The notes: generated from the sequence alone by a model not told the origin. 64,000 bases of DNA from Sycobia sp. Sy_11 (GCA_018907035.1 JACCIC010000003.1:3022501-3086500); one strand, 5' to 3'. Shown: positions 12,461-25,733, counted from the stretch's first letter. Program-made: numbers and translations.

Positions 12461-14198
12461 CTATCCTTGATTGCCCGACGGTTAACGATTGATTTTCCAT
12501 TCTCAATTCCTAAATCAGCACCGCGCCCACAATCTTTGAACACGACTTCCCGATCCGCCCGCGCGAACAGTCATATTTGGGCCATCCTCTATACTGCGAA
12601 GCTGAAACAACGAGATACATATCCATATACAAGGAATAACTGATAAACGTAACGAATCGGGATTGTGAAGGACAAGTGACGCGCGCAAGAGTAATCAGTG
12701 ATTGCGAATAATTCTGAACGTTACATGTCCCGCAATGCCCGTATAAGCCAATCACGCGGTAGACATTATTTCGGTAATTGCCCGTGGGAGGAGGGGGGGG
12801 TCCGGGGAGAATGTGCAACGAGAAACTGCGCGGATCCTGCGGTTACAGGGACCAGCAAGAATGGGCTGGATTTGCGGACGAGCGCTGCGGAGAAGCGCAC
12901 GATCGGACGACGGGCATTGGCGCACAACATAGTATTATAAAAATATTATATTCGCAAGAATCTCCAAAATCTATACATTGGCTTTTCGACGATCAACTCC
13001 CCCCCCCCCCGTCCATACCAAACCGCTGCGCCGATCGTATTATTCCGGACTGGCGTATCGCGTGTTCATATGTACAAAGCAACATACATACAGCGAAATA
13101 CAAATTGACAAATTGCGTAAAATTGCGAACAACATAATATTAACACTCGCGGGCGTTTGTACGCGTTCCATTTGTATTATTCTGCGTCCATATCCACGTA
13201 TAATATATGCGCACGAGTACAGATGTAAATATAATTTTAAATTTAATTGTTCGCTTTGAATTTTCGACAGATCATTTAAACGGTACGATACTTATCGAGA
13301 GAATAATTTAATAATGAGCAACGATATTTGAATTACGTGCTCTTTCGCGTATCAGTTGTATTTGTACAAAATAATTGTTATTAAGCGCGCTTTACTAGAT
13401 GTGTTTAAATGAAAATTGATTGACTGCTGAATTTATGAAATGTTGCGGATTTATTAAATGAAATCGTTCAATGATTTCTCACGCAGTCGTGTATACGGAT
13501 TAAAGATAAAATTATATCGGTATATAAATAAATCTGATGCGTGTATATATATTCTTTTGTTGTGCGATGGTCTTGCAATATTATGCTGTGCTCTATTTGT
13601 AAATTTTTATTTTATCGTTATTTTATCAGACAGATGACAAAATACAATTATGCGAATTCTTATATATATAACTGTTATATATATTTTTTTTATTATTATT
13701 AACTACAACTATGACTGTAAAAAAGCGAACGAATATCTTAAAAAATTATATAAAGCGGCTTTTTAATGATTTTGAATAAACTTTCCGAGTACATAATAAA
13801 GGTTAAATATTTCATCAATTAATTTATGAACTTTTTCTCATCACATCTCGCAATACAGTTCACTGTAGTTCAAATATTAAATGCTAACATTTCGACTCGA
13901 TCAAAACGTCACTGAAATAATATACATACGCGGTTGAGATAAAGTAAAAACAATTGCGTTTGTATAAAAAAATCAATACAGTATGGAGAAAAGTCTGTAA
14001 TTTATTTTACGCGGACAACAATTCGAAATTGATAGCTACTAACCTGAAGGCTCGGGAATTCTCGGGTTATATACACTACGACTTATTGATTGACCGTTCA
14101 TTCATATAGGTCAAACTGGCTTAATCAAGAGCTCGGGCAAATCTCGGCGGTTATGTAGAAGCGATTCGAATATCTCCCTCCCCCCTCCTCGCCTTCTC

Positions 14199-14200
<2 letters not shown>

Positions 14201-14244
<44 letters not shown>
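14201..14244. repeat. (CT)n microsatellite
   Basis: Twenty-two CT units, followed by three CGATCTCT-like steps. Confidence 0.97.
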
Positions 14245-14248
<4 letters not shown>

Positions 14249-14976
14249 CTCTCGATCTCTCGCTCTCTGACGGAGCTCCCTGTGTGTATATAGCTCATAA
14301 TATAATCGTATTTGAATGTTCGGGCATTCGAATAAATTCGCGACTCCGGAGATCGTCTCAGAGTAGAGAGTTGTAGATGCAAAGTGCTCGACTCTGAGGA
14401 ATATTAAGATAGATGTAATACGAACTTTGCCAATATTCGAATCTATTAGCCGTCCGTCTTAATGTACGAATCTCATTTTTGTTTTTGTTTATCAACGCGT
14501 TTATAACAATTCAATAATCGATTAAGTAGACGGTTATTCTCACACGATCCTGATGCACTGGGAGACGATTCAGGAGCGCTTCCGGCCCTATAGATATGTA
14601 CGCGCTTAATCCGGCCTGCCTCGAACTCTGGAAAGTTTCCAGTCCCGCTTCCAGCGGCGCTGCCCTCCCCTGCGCTCATAGCCGCGGGCACCGAGTTGTA
14701 GAGAAGCGAAGATATCCGAGCCCGCATCGACTCGGATCACGGCGATTTTTGTAGAGTGACGCCGAGATAACGGGGCCGGCCGCACGTACAGCCTATACGT
14801 TATTTGGAAATATTTTTATCAGCAAACTTTCCGTTCCCGAGCGCAGATTAATCATATATAGTTTCAATCATAAAACGAGATTATCGAACTGTATTTTTCC
14901 CGCATACGTTTAATTTTATTTCCGCCAGAATTCACGCAGAAGCTATCGTTCGGAAGCAACTGAATTATCTCCCTCC

Positions 14977-14977
<1 letters not shown>

Positions 14978-15021
<44 letters not shown>

Positions 15022-15036
15022 CTATATATATATATA
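14978..15036. repeat. Compound (CT)n and (TA)n microsatellite
   Basis: About 20 CT units with one interruption (to 15018), then about seven TA units (15022-15036). Confidence 0.93.
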
Positions 15037-15353
15037 CACACTAAATTAGTAGGGTCGTTATTTGTGCGTTAAAAAGCCCAAAATGCACGGCTTTATCTGC
15101 GTCGTACAAAGGAAGACTATGGAAATGAGCAAAGTTTATTCTGTATTCGCTGTATACACGCTCGAAAGGAGACACGCGAGCATTCTGAGCCGCGGCAGAC
15201 CCTCGCGCACGACGGAGGCTTAATATTTTTTAGGGGACCGCTTGTGGTTCGTTGAAGCGACGTTTTAAAGTTTTAAAGCGACGAGGGGGAGAAGCCGAGG
15301 GTGGCAAGCTTCTCAGCTGGAGCGGAGAGGCCAGTGTGCTAGGAAGGAACGAT

Positions 15354-15390
<37 letters not shown>
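15354..15390. repeat. (GA)n microsatellite
   Basis: About 18 GA units with one AA interruption. Confidence 0.94.
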
Positions 15391-15391
<1 letters not shown>

Positions 15392-15779
15392 TTAAAAGAG
15401 TATACGGGAGCTGGGTTTCGCAGTACTCCCCTTCATTCTTTCCAATCATGTATCTTATAATAGAGATAAAATTAAGAGAGATTTCCGCCGCCTCATTTTA
15501 TCCACAGCTATTCGTTAATTGTTCGCCATCTAATATATTTCTCCCTTGGTTTATTTTACGCGCTGTTCCAGTCCGACGTATTTTATTTCGAACGTAACAG
15601 CGACTCGCGGCGCTTCTACATGCCATATTACGTAAAAATCTATACCCATGCGCCAAAGAGTTTTGTAAGCTAGAACTGAACGCAAAAACTATTCCTCCTT
15701 TGAGACCGAAGAAACACGGCAAAGGAATTCCTTGCACTAGGGAGCAATTTATAAATTAACGTACTATTAAAGAATTTTG

Positions 15780-16760
15780 GCTGATTCGTTAGGGGCTGAA
15801 TACATTTCTAGATTGCGCCGTTAAAAATAACTGACGGAAATTCGATGAAAATGTAGCGAAGCATTTTTTCATTACTTCTACTGCAATTTATTGCATTGAG
15901 TAACTGAAAATTCAGGTGGCGCTGAAATCCCGGATTCTAATAATAAATTAAAAATAATACTGTAATTTGATAATCGATAATGAAGATTCAACGAAGGCCT
16001 AGCAAAATAATTCTTTAACAGTGCACTGTAACGTAAGAATTTTGACTGGAATTTTACAATAATGTACCGAAGCTTCTATCATTTATTAGCTGTTGAAAAT
16101 CCTATATATAAATAATAAATTTTTATTGAGTTCGTAATTATTAATTAACTGTTACACGTAGTGTAAATAAGCTTACACATATAAAGCATATTCAACTAGT
16201 CAAAGATAAACATTCGTATGCAGTGTTGTACTTATCAATCCAAAAGATAATTTTTGCGAATTGCGTGAATGGTACAGTGACTTTAATAGACACGTAGTGT
16301 ATTCAGTTCCTTTAAACCAAAATTTCTTAAAGAAAATCGTATAAAATCCCGTTAAACCAATTTTTAATACAAACTCAGCTCAAGTTTACATGAAAAAAAA
16401 AATTATAAATAAATAAAATAAGATCTATTAACAACCAACAATTGTCATAAGTACGAGATAACAAGGCATCGTAAATTATATTTTGCACGTATTTTCAAAA
16501 AGTTGATTAATATTAACATTCGGTGTATATTTATAAAATTTATAGGGACGTTATCAAACTGTCAGTGACCTTCACTGATATTTCATGCACTACGAATTGA
16601 CAAAAAAATTCATGGGAAATTTTATGAATATTCATTAAAATTTCACTTAAAATTTAATAGTATTTGACTGAAAATTCATAATCCCGTTCCTCAATGAAAT
16701 TTCAGTGACTTTTATTACGGAAAAATGACTGCAATTTCAGGTTTTTTTAAACAGCATTTT
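15780..16760. repeat. Degenerate AT-rich repeat zone
   Basis: Variants of a short pattern recur: ACTG(N)GAAATT, AATGTA(G/C)CGAAGC and TGAAATTTCAGTGAC. The segments near 15825-15880 and 16040-16095 share a CTG..GAAATT...AATGTANCGAAGC...CATT order about 210 bases apart. Later (16560-16745) several copies of TTTCA(G/T)TGA-like words occur in both orientations. It is probably an old interspersed repeat; the family is not recognised. Confidence 0.35.
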
Positions 16761-18012
16761 TTTAAACAGATTTGTTTCTAAAGTGTAAAAATAACAATTT
16801 TTGTTTTGAAAATTGACGTATAACTTTTCAAAATAATATCCTTGTTGAATGTCAAAGTACAAGTGTGCTGCTCGCGTTCAAGCAAAAAAATTTCTCGCAG
16901 AGCATAATTAAAGTGTTTGCCGTATGAAACACTTTCAAAACACATTATAATCGAATCTATCAGCCGCTTCTCCAGGCTTCGATAACGTTAATCATCCCAT
17001 TTATATTTGATTAGTCATTAAATGACTAAATCAGGACTGTATGCGCGAGTGGTCCATTAATATTTGTCCGGTATAATTGCAGGTTTGCTTCGGCCAATTA
17101 TTGACAATCATCAGCAATGCTGTGACCGCGAGAAACCAATAATTTAAACGTTAAAAAAAATCAATGATACTTAGGAAAAAGTGGAAATTCCAATTGTTTA
17201 TATGCAAATTGCATCGGCCGATATCGGCCTAATTTAAAAAATTTTACTGCTGAACTACTCCTACAAAAACAACATCATTTATTACTACGTAATCGTCAAT
17301 TCGAATCAACTCCCATCAATGTAATTTCAAAAATTTATACAGGTCGAATAAATTAATTTTATAACCATTTGTATTAAGTATAATGAAAATTTACTTCATC
17401 CTTCAGAGTTTAATTCTATATAAGTATTTCTTTTGGATCTATTTAGGGCAAGGAATGGTAAAAATTAAAATGACTTATTACAATTTGTTTTATTCCAAAT
17501 AAAACCAAAATTTTATAATTATTAATTTTTTTCCAAAGAAAAGAAAATACATCTTTTTTAAAAAAGATTAAAAAAAATTCACCTCACAATATACGTAAAT
17601 TCAAATTTGTATTAATTGAATGAATTAAACTAATTCTACATTTGCAATAATGTATCGGACGTCTCCTACAAATATATATAATAATCATACTAACACAAAT
17701 CGATAAACAAAATGAATTATAAAAAAAGCACCGACAAAAATATTTATTATAACTATCTTAACGGAATTATTTAGAATATGAAACTGAATAAAAAAAAAAA
17801 AAAATTGTTCGACATTTGAATGTCCTGTATTTCATACTTATACGCGTATGCATACTTAACCGTCGCTCCATTATATTCGTTCTTCCTTTCACGCGCGAGT
17901 CTAATTTAATTCAATTTTGGAATATTGTCACGTGGACCCTGAACCGCAAGCGCTGCGGCATCATAGCGGCTATACAGGAGGATGACTTGGAGATAGACGA
18001 ATGAGCTGTACG

Positions 18013-18084
18013 GCGTCGTTGGCTTAGTGGGTGAGCGTCCGTCCCGTAAACGGAAGGTCTCGGGTTCGATTCCCGGCCGAGTAA
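18013..18084 (+). tRNA. tRNA-Thr(CGT)-like sequence, probable pseudogene or SINE head
   Basis: D arm (stem GCTT/GAGC, 18022-18036), anticodon arm (stem TCCGT/ACGGA with loop CCCGTAA, anticodon CGT), five-base variable loop (AGGTC) and T arm (TCGGG/CCCGG around TTCGATT) all fold. The internal Pol III A box (TGGCTTAGTGG) and B box (GGTTCGATTCC) are intact, and a T5 terminator follows at 18087-18091. Two things are wrong: the acceptor strands GCGTCGT and CCGAGTA do not pair, and position 33 is C instead of the nearly invariant U. It is therefore most likely a tRNA pseudogene or the 5' part of a tRNA-derived SINE. Confidence 0.6.
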
Positions 18085-20392
18085 AATTTTTCACGTTCTT
18101 TTTTCCCCGATTTCTCCTCATTTTATTAAATATACAACATATTATATATATATATATATATGATGCATTAAATTCAGTTAATCTGTCATTCAATGATGTG
18201 TTTTGTAAGTATTTGCTACTCTTGAGTGCCATGATGTTAATGCTTTACTGAGAATGACATTAAAAATAACTATATTATTATTTTTATATAGATATCAACT
18301 ATATATAATTTGAATAAATTTATACAGGGCTTACTCGTAGTCGGTGTATTTATTATATATATATAGATATCGAAGTTGGTAGATAAATCATATCTTCTAT
18401 ACAAAATAAAGAAAATATTCAACGGATTGATAGCAAAATACATTGATAAGAAACAACAACATATATCGTTTATTTTTATATAGAAAAATGTATGATTATT
18501 ATGCCAATCACATTTTCTCGGCGATTATTGCCTATATCACTGCTCAGCCTTGGTTCATGATGAATTCTATAAGGTCTCTCTCTCTCTATCTCTCTCTCTC
18601 TCTCTCCGACGCGTATAAGCATATACGTCAACGGACGGGTGTCGTGCCTGTCAGTCAATCTCATCGGATTCCATCGCTTATTTTCGCGCATCGCCTCCAA
18701 TGGCAAAGTCGCCCACCTTGAAGAATGTGGGTCTAGGAGACGCGTGCGATTTGCAGTTTCTTCTAATGAAATTTTCCGTTCCAGTTGCACCGCGCGGGCT
18801 TCTCGTCGATGCCGAGCACCGCTTAAGGAAGAATTTGCCGTCGAACGCTGAACAATTGGCGGATTTTTTTTAAAAGATTTTCCATGGTGTTTTTTTTTTT
18901 CATTATTATCAATATACTATTATCTAAGACTGTAAGACCGATCAAAAGAAATATTTTGTTGGTTTGTTTTAGAAGGGATCGGTTAAAATTCGTTAATGAT
19001 TTATTTGTGCGTTAATTAAAACGGATTAATGAACGAAAATAAAAAGTTTATAATAATATCGCCACGGATGGAAATCCTTGTAGATTTTGAAGCTTAATGC
19101 GAGGCTAAATGTATGGATAATAATTTTAGTTCAGGTCTTGACTTAGTAAGCTAGGCATTGTCATCGACTCTTTCATTCAGCAAGGAAACCTGCTTAGGTA
19201 ACAATAAAATCTTTTATTATTTTGCTCAAAAAATTTAACTCGTCAACTTGCGGCGATAAAACGACGAGAGAGAAAAAATTGTTAACGACTGCAAAATGAT
19301 ACATAATTTTTTTTTTACGCAAACGCGCGTTTAATTACGTAATGACTTCGTAGATATACCGTAATATATTCATTGGCTGGACTTATCAAAACGCCGCGGC
19401 GGTACTCATCCTCGTAATAATATTCCGCGCGCATATGCCTCCCGCGTTAGAGCTGCTTCGGCGCGGCACGGTTGCATTGCCGGAGGTACGGCGCTCGAAT
19501 CTCAAGTACTTCAACATGCATAATTAACTTCGGTTCCGAGTAAAGGTAGAAATATTCTCCCGGCGCAATTAATGATCGGTCGATCAAGAACGTTATGGCG
19601 AGGATGATGCGCGCGGGGCAGTCGTCGATGCGCCTGCAATTTGATTCGTACACTGGATGAAAAAAAAAAAAAATGTTTAGCAATGCAATTGTTCGCATTA
19701 TGCATTGTAATCGCCACTTAAGAAGGGCAAATACAGGGCAGTTTTCGTCAATTAATCCATCGTTGCACAATTGACATGTCCAATTTTGTTAACATTAAAA
19801 TTCTTACAGCCCAGCGAAACCACGAGTTCCGCTCCAGCCGGTATGCAAAGATTGCGTTACATACGGCGGATGAAACGCTCTTCTCCGATTCGCCGAGAGA
19901 AAATTGGGTTATCTTTTCGCTCGGATGATTTTCGGTAGAGTGCAGATCGCAACTTCCACGGGCCAAAGTTCCCATTTCGCAAGATCGCGCTATTGCATCA
20001 GACCGCGGCTGTTTTGACCGAACTCGGGGCCCTCTCGAGTCTGCGGCAGGTCTCGAAGTCGAGGACATTATCGAGAACTTTGCGGAAGCGCCGACAGAAT
20101 CGAAATGCACCTCTCAACGTGATGTTTTTCAAGTGAAATTTACCGCACAATTGACTGACGTTTTAATCATTGAAGCTAAATCAATTACAGATCTGTTTGT
20201 GTATTGCATTTTGAAAATTCTACACAATGCTTGGGAGTTTTTGCGCGACGCCCTATAACCTATTCGATTTCTACGTCAATTCAACGTCTCTTCTACTAGA
20301 ATTCAAACAAAAAAAAAATCCATTCTCTATCGGATTTTCGTTGAATTATCAATTCGTTTAAAGCTAGAAACTTTGCTATTTATATTCTCAGC

Positions 20393-20452
<60 letters not shown>

Positions 20453-21130
20453 GTATGTTAATTTCCACGGGGAATATTCTCGAATGAAAGATTATATACT
20501 TCAATTTGGCAAATTCAAACACGCATCGATTGAATTTCTTGCACGTAAACAGATTTTCACAGGCAATTAGCCAGTGATTTGAATTGTTTCACCAATATAT
20601 AGCTAGGAATATGTACGCGCGTTACGTAACCCTTAACGCCAAGCGTTGTTTTCGTTTCAAAGCGCCGCTATAAGGTCGTGATTATCCGCCGTTTGCTCGC
20701 TCACGCGCTCATTTTCCTTCTGCCTGTTATATACATGCTGTATTCGTTTCCGTACACCAGGCTGCTAGTTTGCCTCTCTCTCATACACATATATTATAGT
20801 AGTTTTTATATATTCGCCTAGAGCAAGTTTGGTAACAGCGTCTGATTGTTTGAACAATACAAACATCGGAAAATTATTACATCGACTCACATCGGAAATT
20901 AAAGTTAACAGTTAAAAATAAATCCAATTGCATACTAATTTCGATTAGTTTCAATTCTATATACGTGTGCATGAAAATTTTCTGATTTCTCGAAGAACAA
21001 TAAGAAAAAGGCACGTAAAGAAATTCTCTTTCATGCAACAATCAGGAAGATATTCCGACTGTTTCTCTGCTGAGAGCAGGTTACGCTTATGCTCGAAAAA
21101 TGAATTTGTTGGTTTTTTGAACAATACAAA
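18085..21130. other. Non-coding stretch, no gene recognised
   Basis: It contains short TA and CT repeats and moderately GC-rich patches (18640-18850 and 19800-20110). Minus-strand open frames at 18476-18790, 19447-19770 and 19748-20110 show no domain, no good splice context and no compositional sign of coding. Confidence 0.5.
20395..20449. repeat. (AT)n microsatellite
   Basis: About 27 uninterrupted AT units. Confidence 0.97.
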
Positions 21131-21373
21131 CTTATTGCGCAGCGCGCGCTTCGAAATAATTCGCCCTACGAGCGCCGCAGCTAGCGCCAGCGTCGGACTG
21201 TGGCGCGCGCGCGCGCGTAAACCCCTTCTCGGATAGGGCGAGGAGGGCGGGGGTTGGCGAGGGCTGCGCATGGGCGTTTATCGATTCCCTGAAACCGCCG
21301 CGCCGCGTCGCTGCCCCACCCCGATTCCGCCTCTCTGCTGCGCGCCGGTTTCCTCCTCCGCCTTGTCTCCGGC

Positions 21374-21376
<3 letters not shown>
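21130..21376. other. GC-rich island
   Basis: CpG-rich sequence including a CGCGCGCGCG run near 21202-21217, ending at a TA microsatellite. It could be a promoter-type region; nothing coding is supported. Confidence 0.35.

Positions 21377-21407
<31 letters not shown>
21376..21407. repeat. (TA)n microsatellite
   Basis: About 16 TA units at the right edge of the GC-rich island. Confidence 0.96.
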
Positions 21408-21411
<4 letters not shown>

Positions 21412-21640
21412 GTTTGTGTAAAAGGACGTCAGGAGGACTCTGATGGCTCTTTGCTCGCCGCTGTTTCCCTTATTCCCCCCTTCCTAGCCCTATCTTTTCG
21501 CAACGCTTCCACTTGGTTCTGGCAGTTGGGCTTCCTATACTTCATCTCGTGCTCCTCTCTTTTTTACAGTTTTTCTCCTCGCGCACTCATTTTCACGCTT
21601 ATATTCCACATTCCGCCTTCTTTCTGTCTTTCTTTATTCC

Positions 21641-21650
21641 TTTCTTTCCT

Positions 21651-21686
<36 letters not shown>

Positions 21687-21688
21687 TC
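21641..21688. repeat. (CTTT)n microsatellite
   Basis: About 12 CTTT units, imperfect at the left end. Frames through it encode Phe/Leu/Ser repeats only. Confidence 0.95.
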
Positions 21689-21779
21689 ATTCTTTTTTCA
21701 CTTTTCCAGAGCCGTGTCGCTTGCCCGCGCGTCGCGCATCTATTTCTTTTCACTTTGTCCCGAAGTCACTCTCGAAGCT

Positions 21780-21781
<2 letters not shown>

Positions 21782-21835
<54 letters not shown>
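21782..21835. repeat. (AT)n microsatellite
   Basis: About 27 AT units, only about 95 bases from the CTTT run. Confidence 0.97.
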
Positions 21836-21837
<2 letters not shown>

Positions 21838-22394
21838 TTCTTCGTTTCATTCTTTCATCGCTGAATTTCGACACCGAGGCTCTTTCTGAATGCTTCACTG
21901 CGTTCTCTGTATATTTTTTAATATTTTTGTTCATTGTATTTCTGTATTTTTTTTATATTTATTTTGGAACTCTCACCCTCTATATATAAATTCTCTTTTT
22001 ACATTCCTCTTACTCTTTTTCCTCGTTTCAGATTATTTTTATCCTATTCAATATGTCGATCTACCTGACTGATCAACTATTCAGCACACTTTTCCTTCTT
22101 CGTCGATGTTTGTCAGCTGGAATGCGAATTAAGGTGACGCTATCTAGTATGACCGTATCAAATAGGATGCAACGGTCGTATCAAGCATGTATCATTCTTG
22201 ATTTTTGCTCTTTGAAAAAATATTACAGTTTATTATAAAAATGTGGGTGCATAATACTAAATCATGTATGTATAAAAATGAACAATTTTACATTAATGCA
22301 AATGTTACAATGAATTAATAATAATAAAATGAAACTATATTTATATGTTAAGCCATTATTTATTTGGTACCAAAATTATTTGTTTGAACAAAAT

Positions 22395-22397
<3 letters not shown>

Positions 22398-22472
<75 letters not shown>

Positions 22473-22482
22473 TGTATGTATA
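22398..22482. repeat. Compound (AT)n and (ATGT)n microsatellite
   Basis: About 23 AT units run directly into about nine GTAT units, consistent with one array arising from the other by point change and slippage. Confidence 0.96.
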
Positions 22483-23788
22483 ATTGTATGTATCTATCTA
22501 TGTATGTATATTGTATATATAGTTAAATAGGAAGTAGCTCATTTTAATGAAGATGATAAAATTAGCCGACTATAAGTATCTAGAATATCGAAAAATGACC
22601 GAAATGAAAGTTATTTGATTCAATGGTGGTAAATTGAATTAGCCCATCTTTTTACCTTCAATTTGATTTTAAAAGTCGTTGAAACATAAACATTCGTTTC
22701 TTTCAAAATAGAAATCCTTGGTTCTCAACGTTGATTCAGAATGAAAGGTGCACTTAACGTTGAAAGATATAGAATTTTTCGCATGCGCGTTTCTTATATG
22801 ATCTACTAAGTCCACAAGAAGATTTATTTCACTTTCCTTATTCATTGGCATCTAAAAGGACTCGTAAAGATAACGTTTAGCGAAAGTGTCACGAAAATAA
22901 GAGTTACATAAGTTCATAAGAGACAACGACCTTCATTTTGTCCTTAGGGCTACTCAACCAGATAATCAACCATCTCAATTAAAATGGAGTAAGTTTTTTT
23001 ATCATACAGATATACGTTGCTCATTTATCTTATCAGCTTCTAAAATCTAATAGATTTTGGTTTTATCGGATCTTATTTATTTAGATCTATCGATCCAATG
23101 CACTTGAATTAGAAATGAAGATGCGCCATATGAATTGAAAAAAAAGTTCTAGATATATTTGAAACTTTTTTACTCCCCCTTACTAGTGCATTTCTACTTA
23201 AACAAAAATCTATTTGGACGTTTAAACGTATTCTGTATTGGGAAAAAGAGAAAAAGATACGTGTTTTTTTATGAATGTAACATATTTAAACTTTTCATCA
23301 CCGCTTTACTTCCGAGTTTATTTCATAATGGAAATGACGATTCTGCAATGATTTGTATTGAATTAGATAATCGTATGCGTCATTTATTAGTGTAATCATG
23401 CTTTTTGATTATAGAAAATATTTATGAAAACAATTAAAATAAAATTTTTTGCAGTTTATTAAGATCCTCGGCAAGCTTGATTTTGGATAGTGATTGATCA
23501 CTATATATAGTATACATATGCAAGTTTCGAAATTACTGCCATTTCCTCAAAATTTATTATAGTTTTTTTCCCGTTCGTAATCGCCCACGATGCATTATTT
23601 CATTATACGGAGCCGGCAATTCAGCTTTCGTAACAAGAGAATATATTACGGCAATTATACTCCCTTTGCGGGCGTTAAAAGACAAAAAATATATTTGGAG
23701 AAGAGTTCGAGTCTTTGTTTCCGTGCTCTCGATAAATTAATCTTTATTGCTCGATTAAGTCGCCGTCGGTACTTCTCTACTGCCTCTT

Positions 23789-23813
23789 TATATATATATA
23801 TATATATATATAT
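23789..23813. repeat. (TA)n microsatellite
   Basis: About 12 TA units at the left edge of the 23.8-25.0 kb GC-rich island. Confidence 0.95.
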
Positions 23814-24310
23814 CCTCTATCTGCGCCTCTTCTTATCGTGCGCTGATTGTAACGGCGGTAGAGCGACAGAGGGTAAAGCATCGAGGGGAACGGAGGAGAG
23901 CGGGCGAGGAACCATCGCGGGATAAGCGCGTGTATAAATGCCACCCTCCCTCCCTCCCTTTCATCCTTTCACCCGCAACACGCTGCGCTCGCGCAACGTT
24001 GGCGTCGGGTTTGTCATGTTAGTTAAGCGACTGTTACAAACGAAAATAGTGAGAGCGGGTGCTGGCGCGCGCGTGCGCGCACACGTAGACGGGCAGTGCG
24101 TTGAGAAAGAAAAAACAGCACGAGCGCGAAAACTACGGGGATATTGACAAATGGGACGACGAGTGTCTCCGCGAAGCAAATACAGAAGAGGCACCCGCTA
24201 CCCGCATCGGCTCTGCGCAATATTGGCATATTATAATGTCGAGCGGGTGGGACGGTGCGTTGTGTGGCGCTGCGGCGCAGCGACAGGGACAAAGGGAGTG
24301 GAAAAGGGTG

Positions 24311-24312
24311 CG

Positions 24313-24348
<36 letters not shown>
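24311..24348. repeat. Compound (CG)n and (CA)n microsatellite
   Basis: Five CG units followed by about 14 CA units. It is fully alternating purine-pyrimidine. Confidence 0.96.
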
Positions 24349-24439
24349 TGCCCACAATGCAGTGCGTCGACAGCGAAATTGTAAATATAGATATATAGGC
24401 ACACGAGAAGATGGCGCACAGTAAGAGAAAGGGAGAGAG

Positions 24440-24466
24440 AGAAAGAAAGAAAGAAAGAAAGAAAGA
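24440..24466. repeat. (GAAA)n microsatellite
   Basis: About six to seven GAAA units within a purine-rich tract. Confidence 0.92.
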
Positions 24467-25339
24467 GAACGGACGGAAAGATTGCGGGAGAGAGACCCTC
24501 GTCGAGCGCAGCGCGCAAAGGGGGGGGGACACACAAAGAGAAATGGTGGATGGGGAGCGCGGGGAGGAATTGAGACGCCTGCCGCCCTCGTTGCTTGCGA
24601 CTCCGACCCGCAATTAGCTGCGCGCCGACGATCGAGGCGCGAACGGCGAGCTTTAAGGCGAAGCTCGCGCGAAAGAGGGCAGTGGGTGGTGGGGTGGTGG
24701 GGTGGGGGGGGGGTTAATGGGAGGGAGTACGAACAAAAAATCAAGCTGTGTGCGTGTGCTCGGCGTTCAAGTAGATATACGGGTCCGTCCGAGCGCGCGC
24801 ACGCTGGGCAGAAGAAACGAGCGCCGGGATCGAGGAGTAAATTATGAGTGATAAGGGCAGAGTGTATTTGCGCGCGCGTGTGCGTGCGTGTGTGTGGGAT
24901 TGTATATATCGTGCATGCAGAGAGTGGGACGCGATAGCCCGCGGGGCGAGCCGCGGGGAGATAAAGGTCAGTACGCCTGACGATTGTGATAGGAACCGAG
25001 AGAGCTGTGATTGCGGGCTTTTTTTTATAAGAATGCTTAACTTAGTCGTGATTTTGTTATTTTCAACGTCAAAAAATTAAAAAAAAAAAAAAAAGAAAGT
25101 CCAAATCTCATTAACAAAAAATCTCATTAGCTAATATGAATCAGCATGCGTTACTTCTGGTGCCGGGAAAATATGCACAAATAGAGCCCATTATTATACA
25201 TCGAACTTTAATGAATAACCGGTTTTTAGGGAGGGGGACCGGGAAACGAGGGGGGAATCAAAATCAATCCATTCGCGAACTGTTTATTCAACAGCGCCTG
25301 AATGCATATGTGTGTGTGCGTGTGAGCGTGCGCGCGCGT

Positions 25340-25343
<4 letters not shown>

Positions 25344-25382
<39 letters not shown>
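25344..25382. repeat. (TA)n microsatellite
   Basis: About 19 TA units, preceded by a CG/TG alternating tract. Confidence 0.97.
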
Positions 25383-25385
<3 letters not shown>

Positions 25386-25469
25386 GTATTATACATGTAT
25401 AATCGTTCGAGTCTGGTTATCTATGATGCTGATCGCTCCTGTCCTTAGTCCGGTTATATTCTCGAGAAT

Positions 25470-25492
25470 TTCTCTCTCTCTCTCTCTCTCTC
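25470..25492. repeat. (CT)n microsatellite
   Basis: About 11 CT units; the complement of the two GA arrays at 25.7 and 25.85 kb. Confidence 0.95.
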
Positions 25493-25697
25493 ACTCCCTT
25501 CCGCCCTCTCTCTACGGAGCGCTGAGCAGCGCATCGCAGCAATATAACCGCGGGGCTTATTGCAGGTCATTCGATTCGATAGAACGCCGAACGACGGGAA
25601 TCCATAAACGCGCGGGGGCGGCGAACGGGCGGTGTTTTTGTCCGATGGCCGCGGCACGTAGGCCGTAAACGCCGAAATGGCCTCGGAAATGGCCGAG

Positions 25698-25708
<11 letters not shown>

Positions 25709-25733
<25 letters not shown>

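Larger units (their letters stand above)
11571..18012. other. Non-coding stretch with microsatellites and diverged repeats
   Basis: No gene is supported. It contains TA, CT and GA runs (listed separately), a C10 run near 13001, a GC-richer patch at about 14520-14780 and a degenerate AT-rich repeat zone at about 15780-16760. Confidence 0.55.
21836..23820. other. AT-rich non-coding stretch
   Basis: Apart from microsatellites, no gene, RNA or mobile element is recognised. Short open frames (21890-22238, 23159-23395, 23590-23925) have no domain. Confidence 0.5.
23820..25000. other. GC-rich, CpG-rich island, possible promoter
   Basis: The longest GC-rich block in the left half. It holds CG/CA alternation (24064-24082 and 24311-24348), GAAA repeats, a G9 run near 24519 and another G run near 24703-24712. 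An arthropod initiator-like TCAGT lies at 24968-24972. Several overlapping open frames on both strands are Arg/Ser/Ala-rich low-complexity with no domains and look like high-GC artefacts. A promoter or 5' UTR function is inferred. Confidence 0.4.

Noticed and set aside
14473..14727. Minus-strand open frame of 84 codons in a GC-richer patch
   Set aside because: No recognisable domain, splice context or repeat-free conservation signal can be judged from one sequence.
21406..21989. Two plus-strand open frames of about 150 codons
   Set aside because: They span the CTTT and AT arrays; the products are Phe-Leu-Ser and Ile-Tyr repeats.
24023..24744. Overlapping minus-strand open frames of about 200 codons
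   Set aside because: They run through GA, CA and G arrays, encode repeats (Phe/Leu/Ser, Cys-Val) and overlap equally long plus-strand frames.
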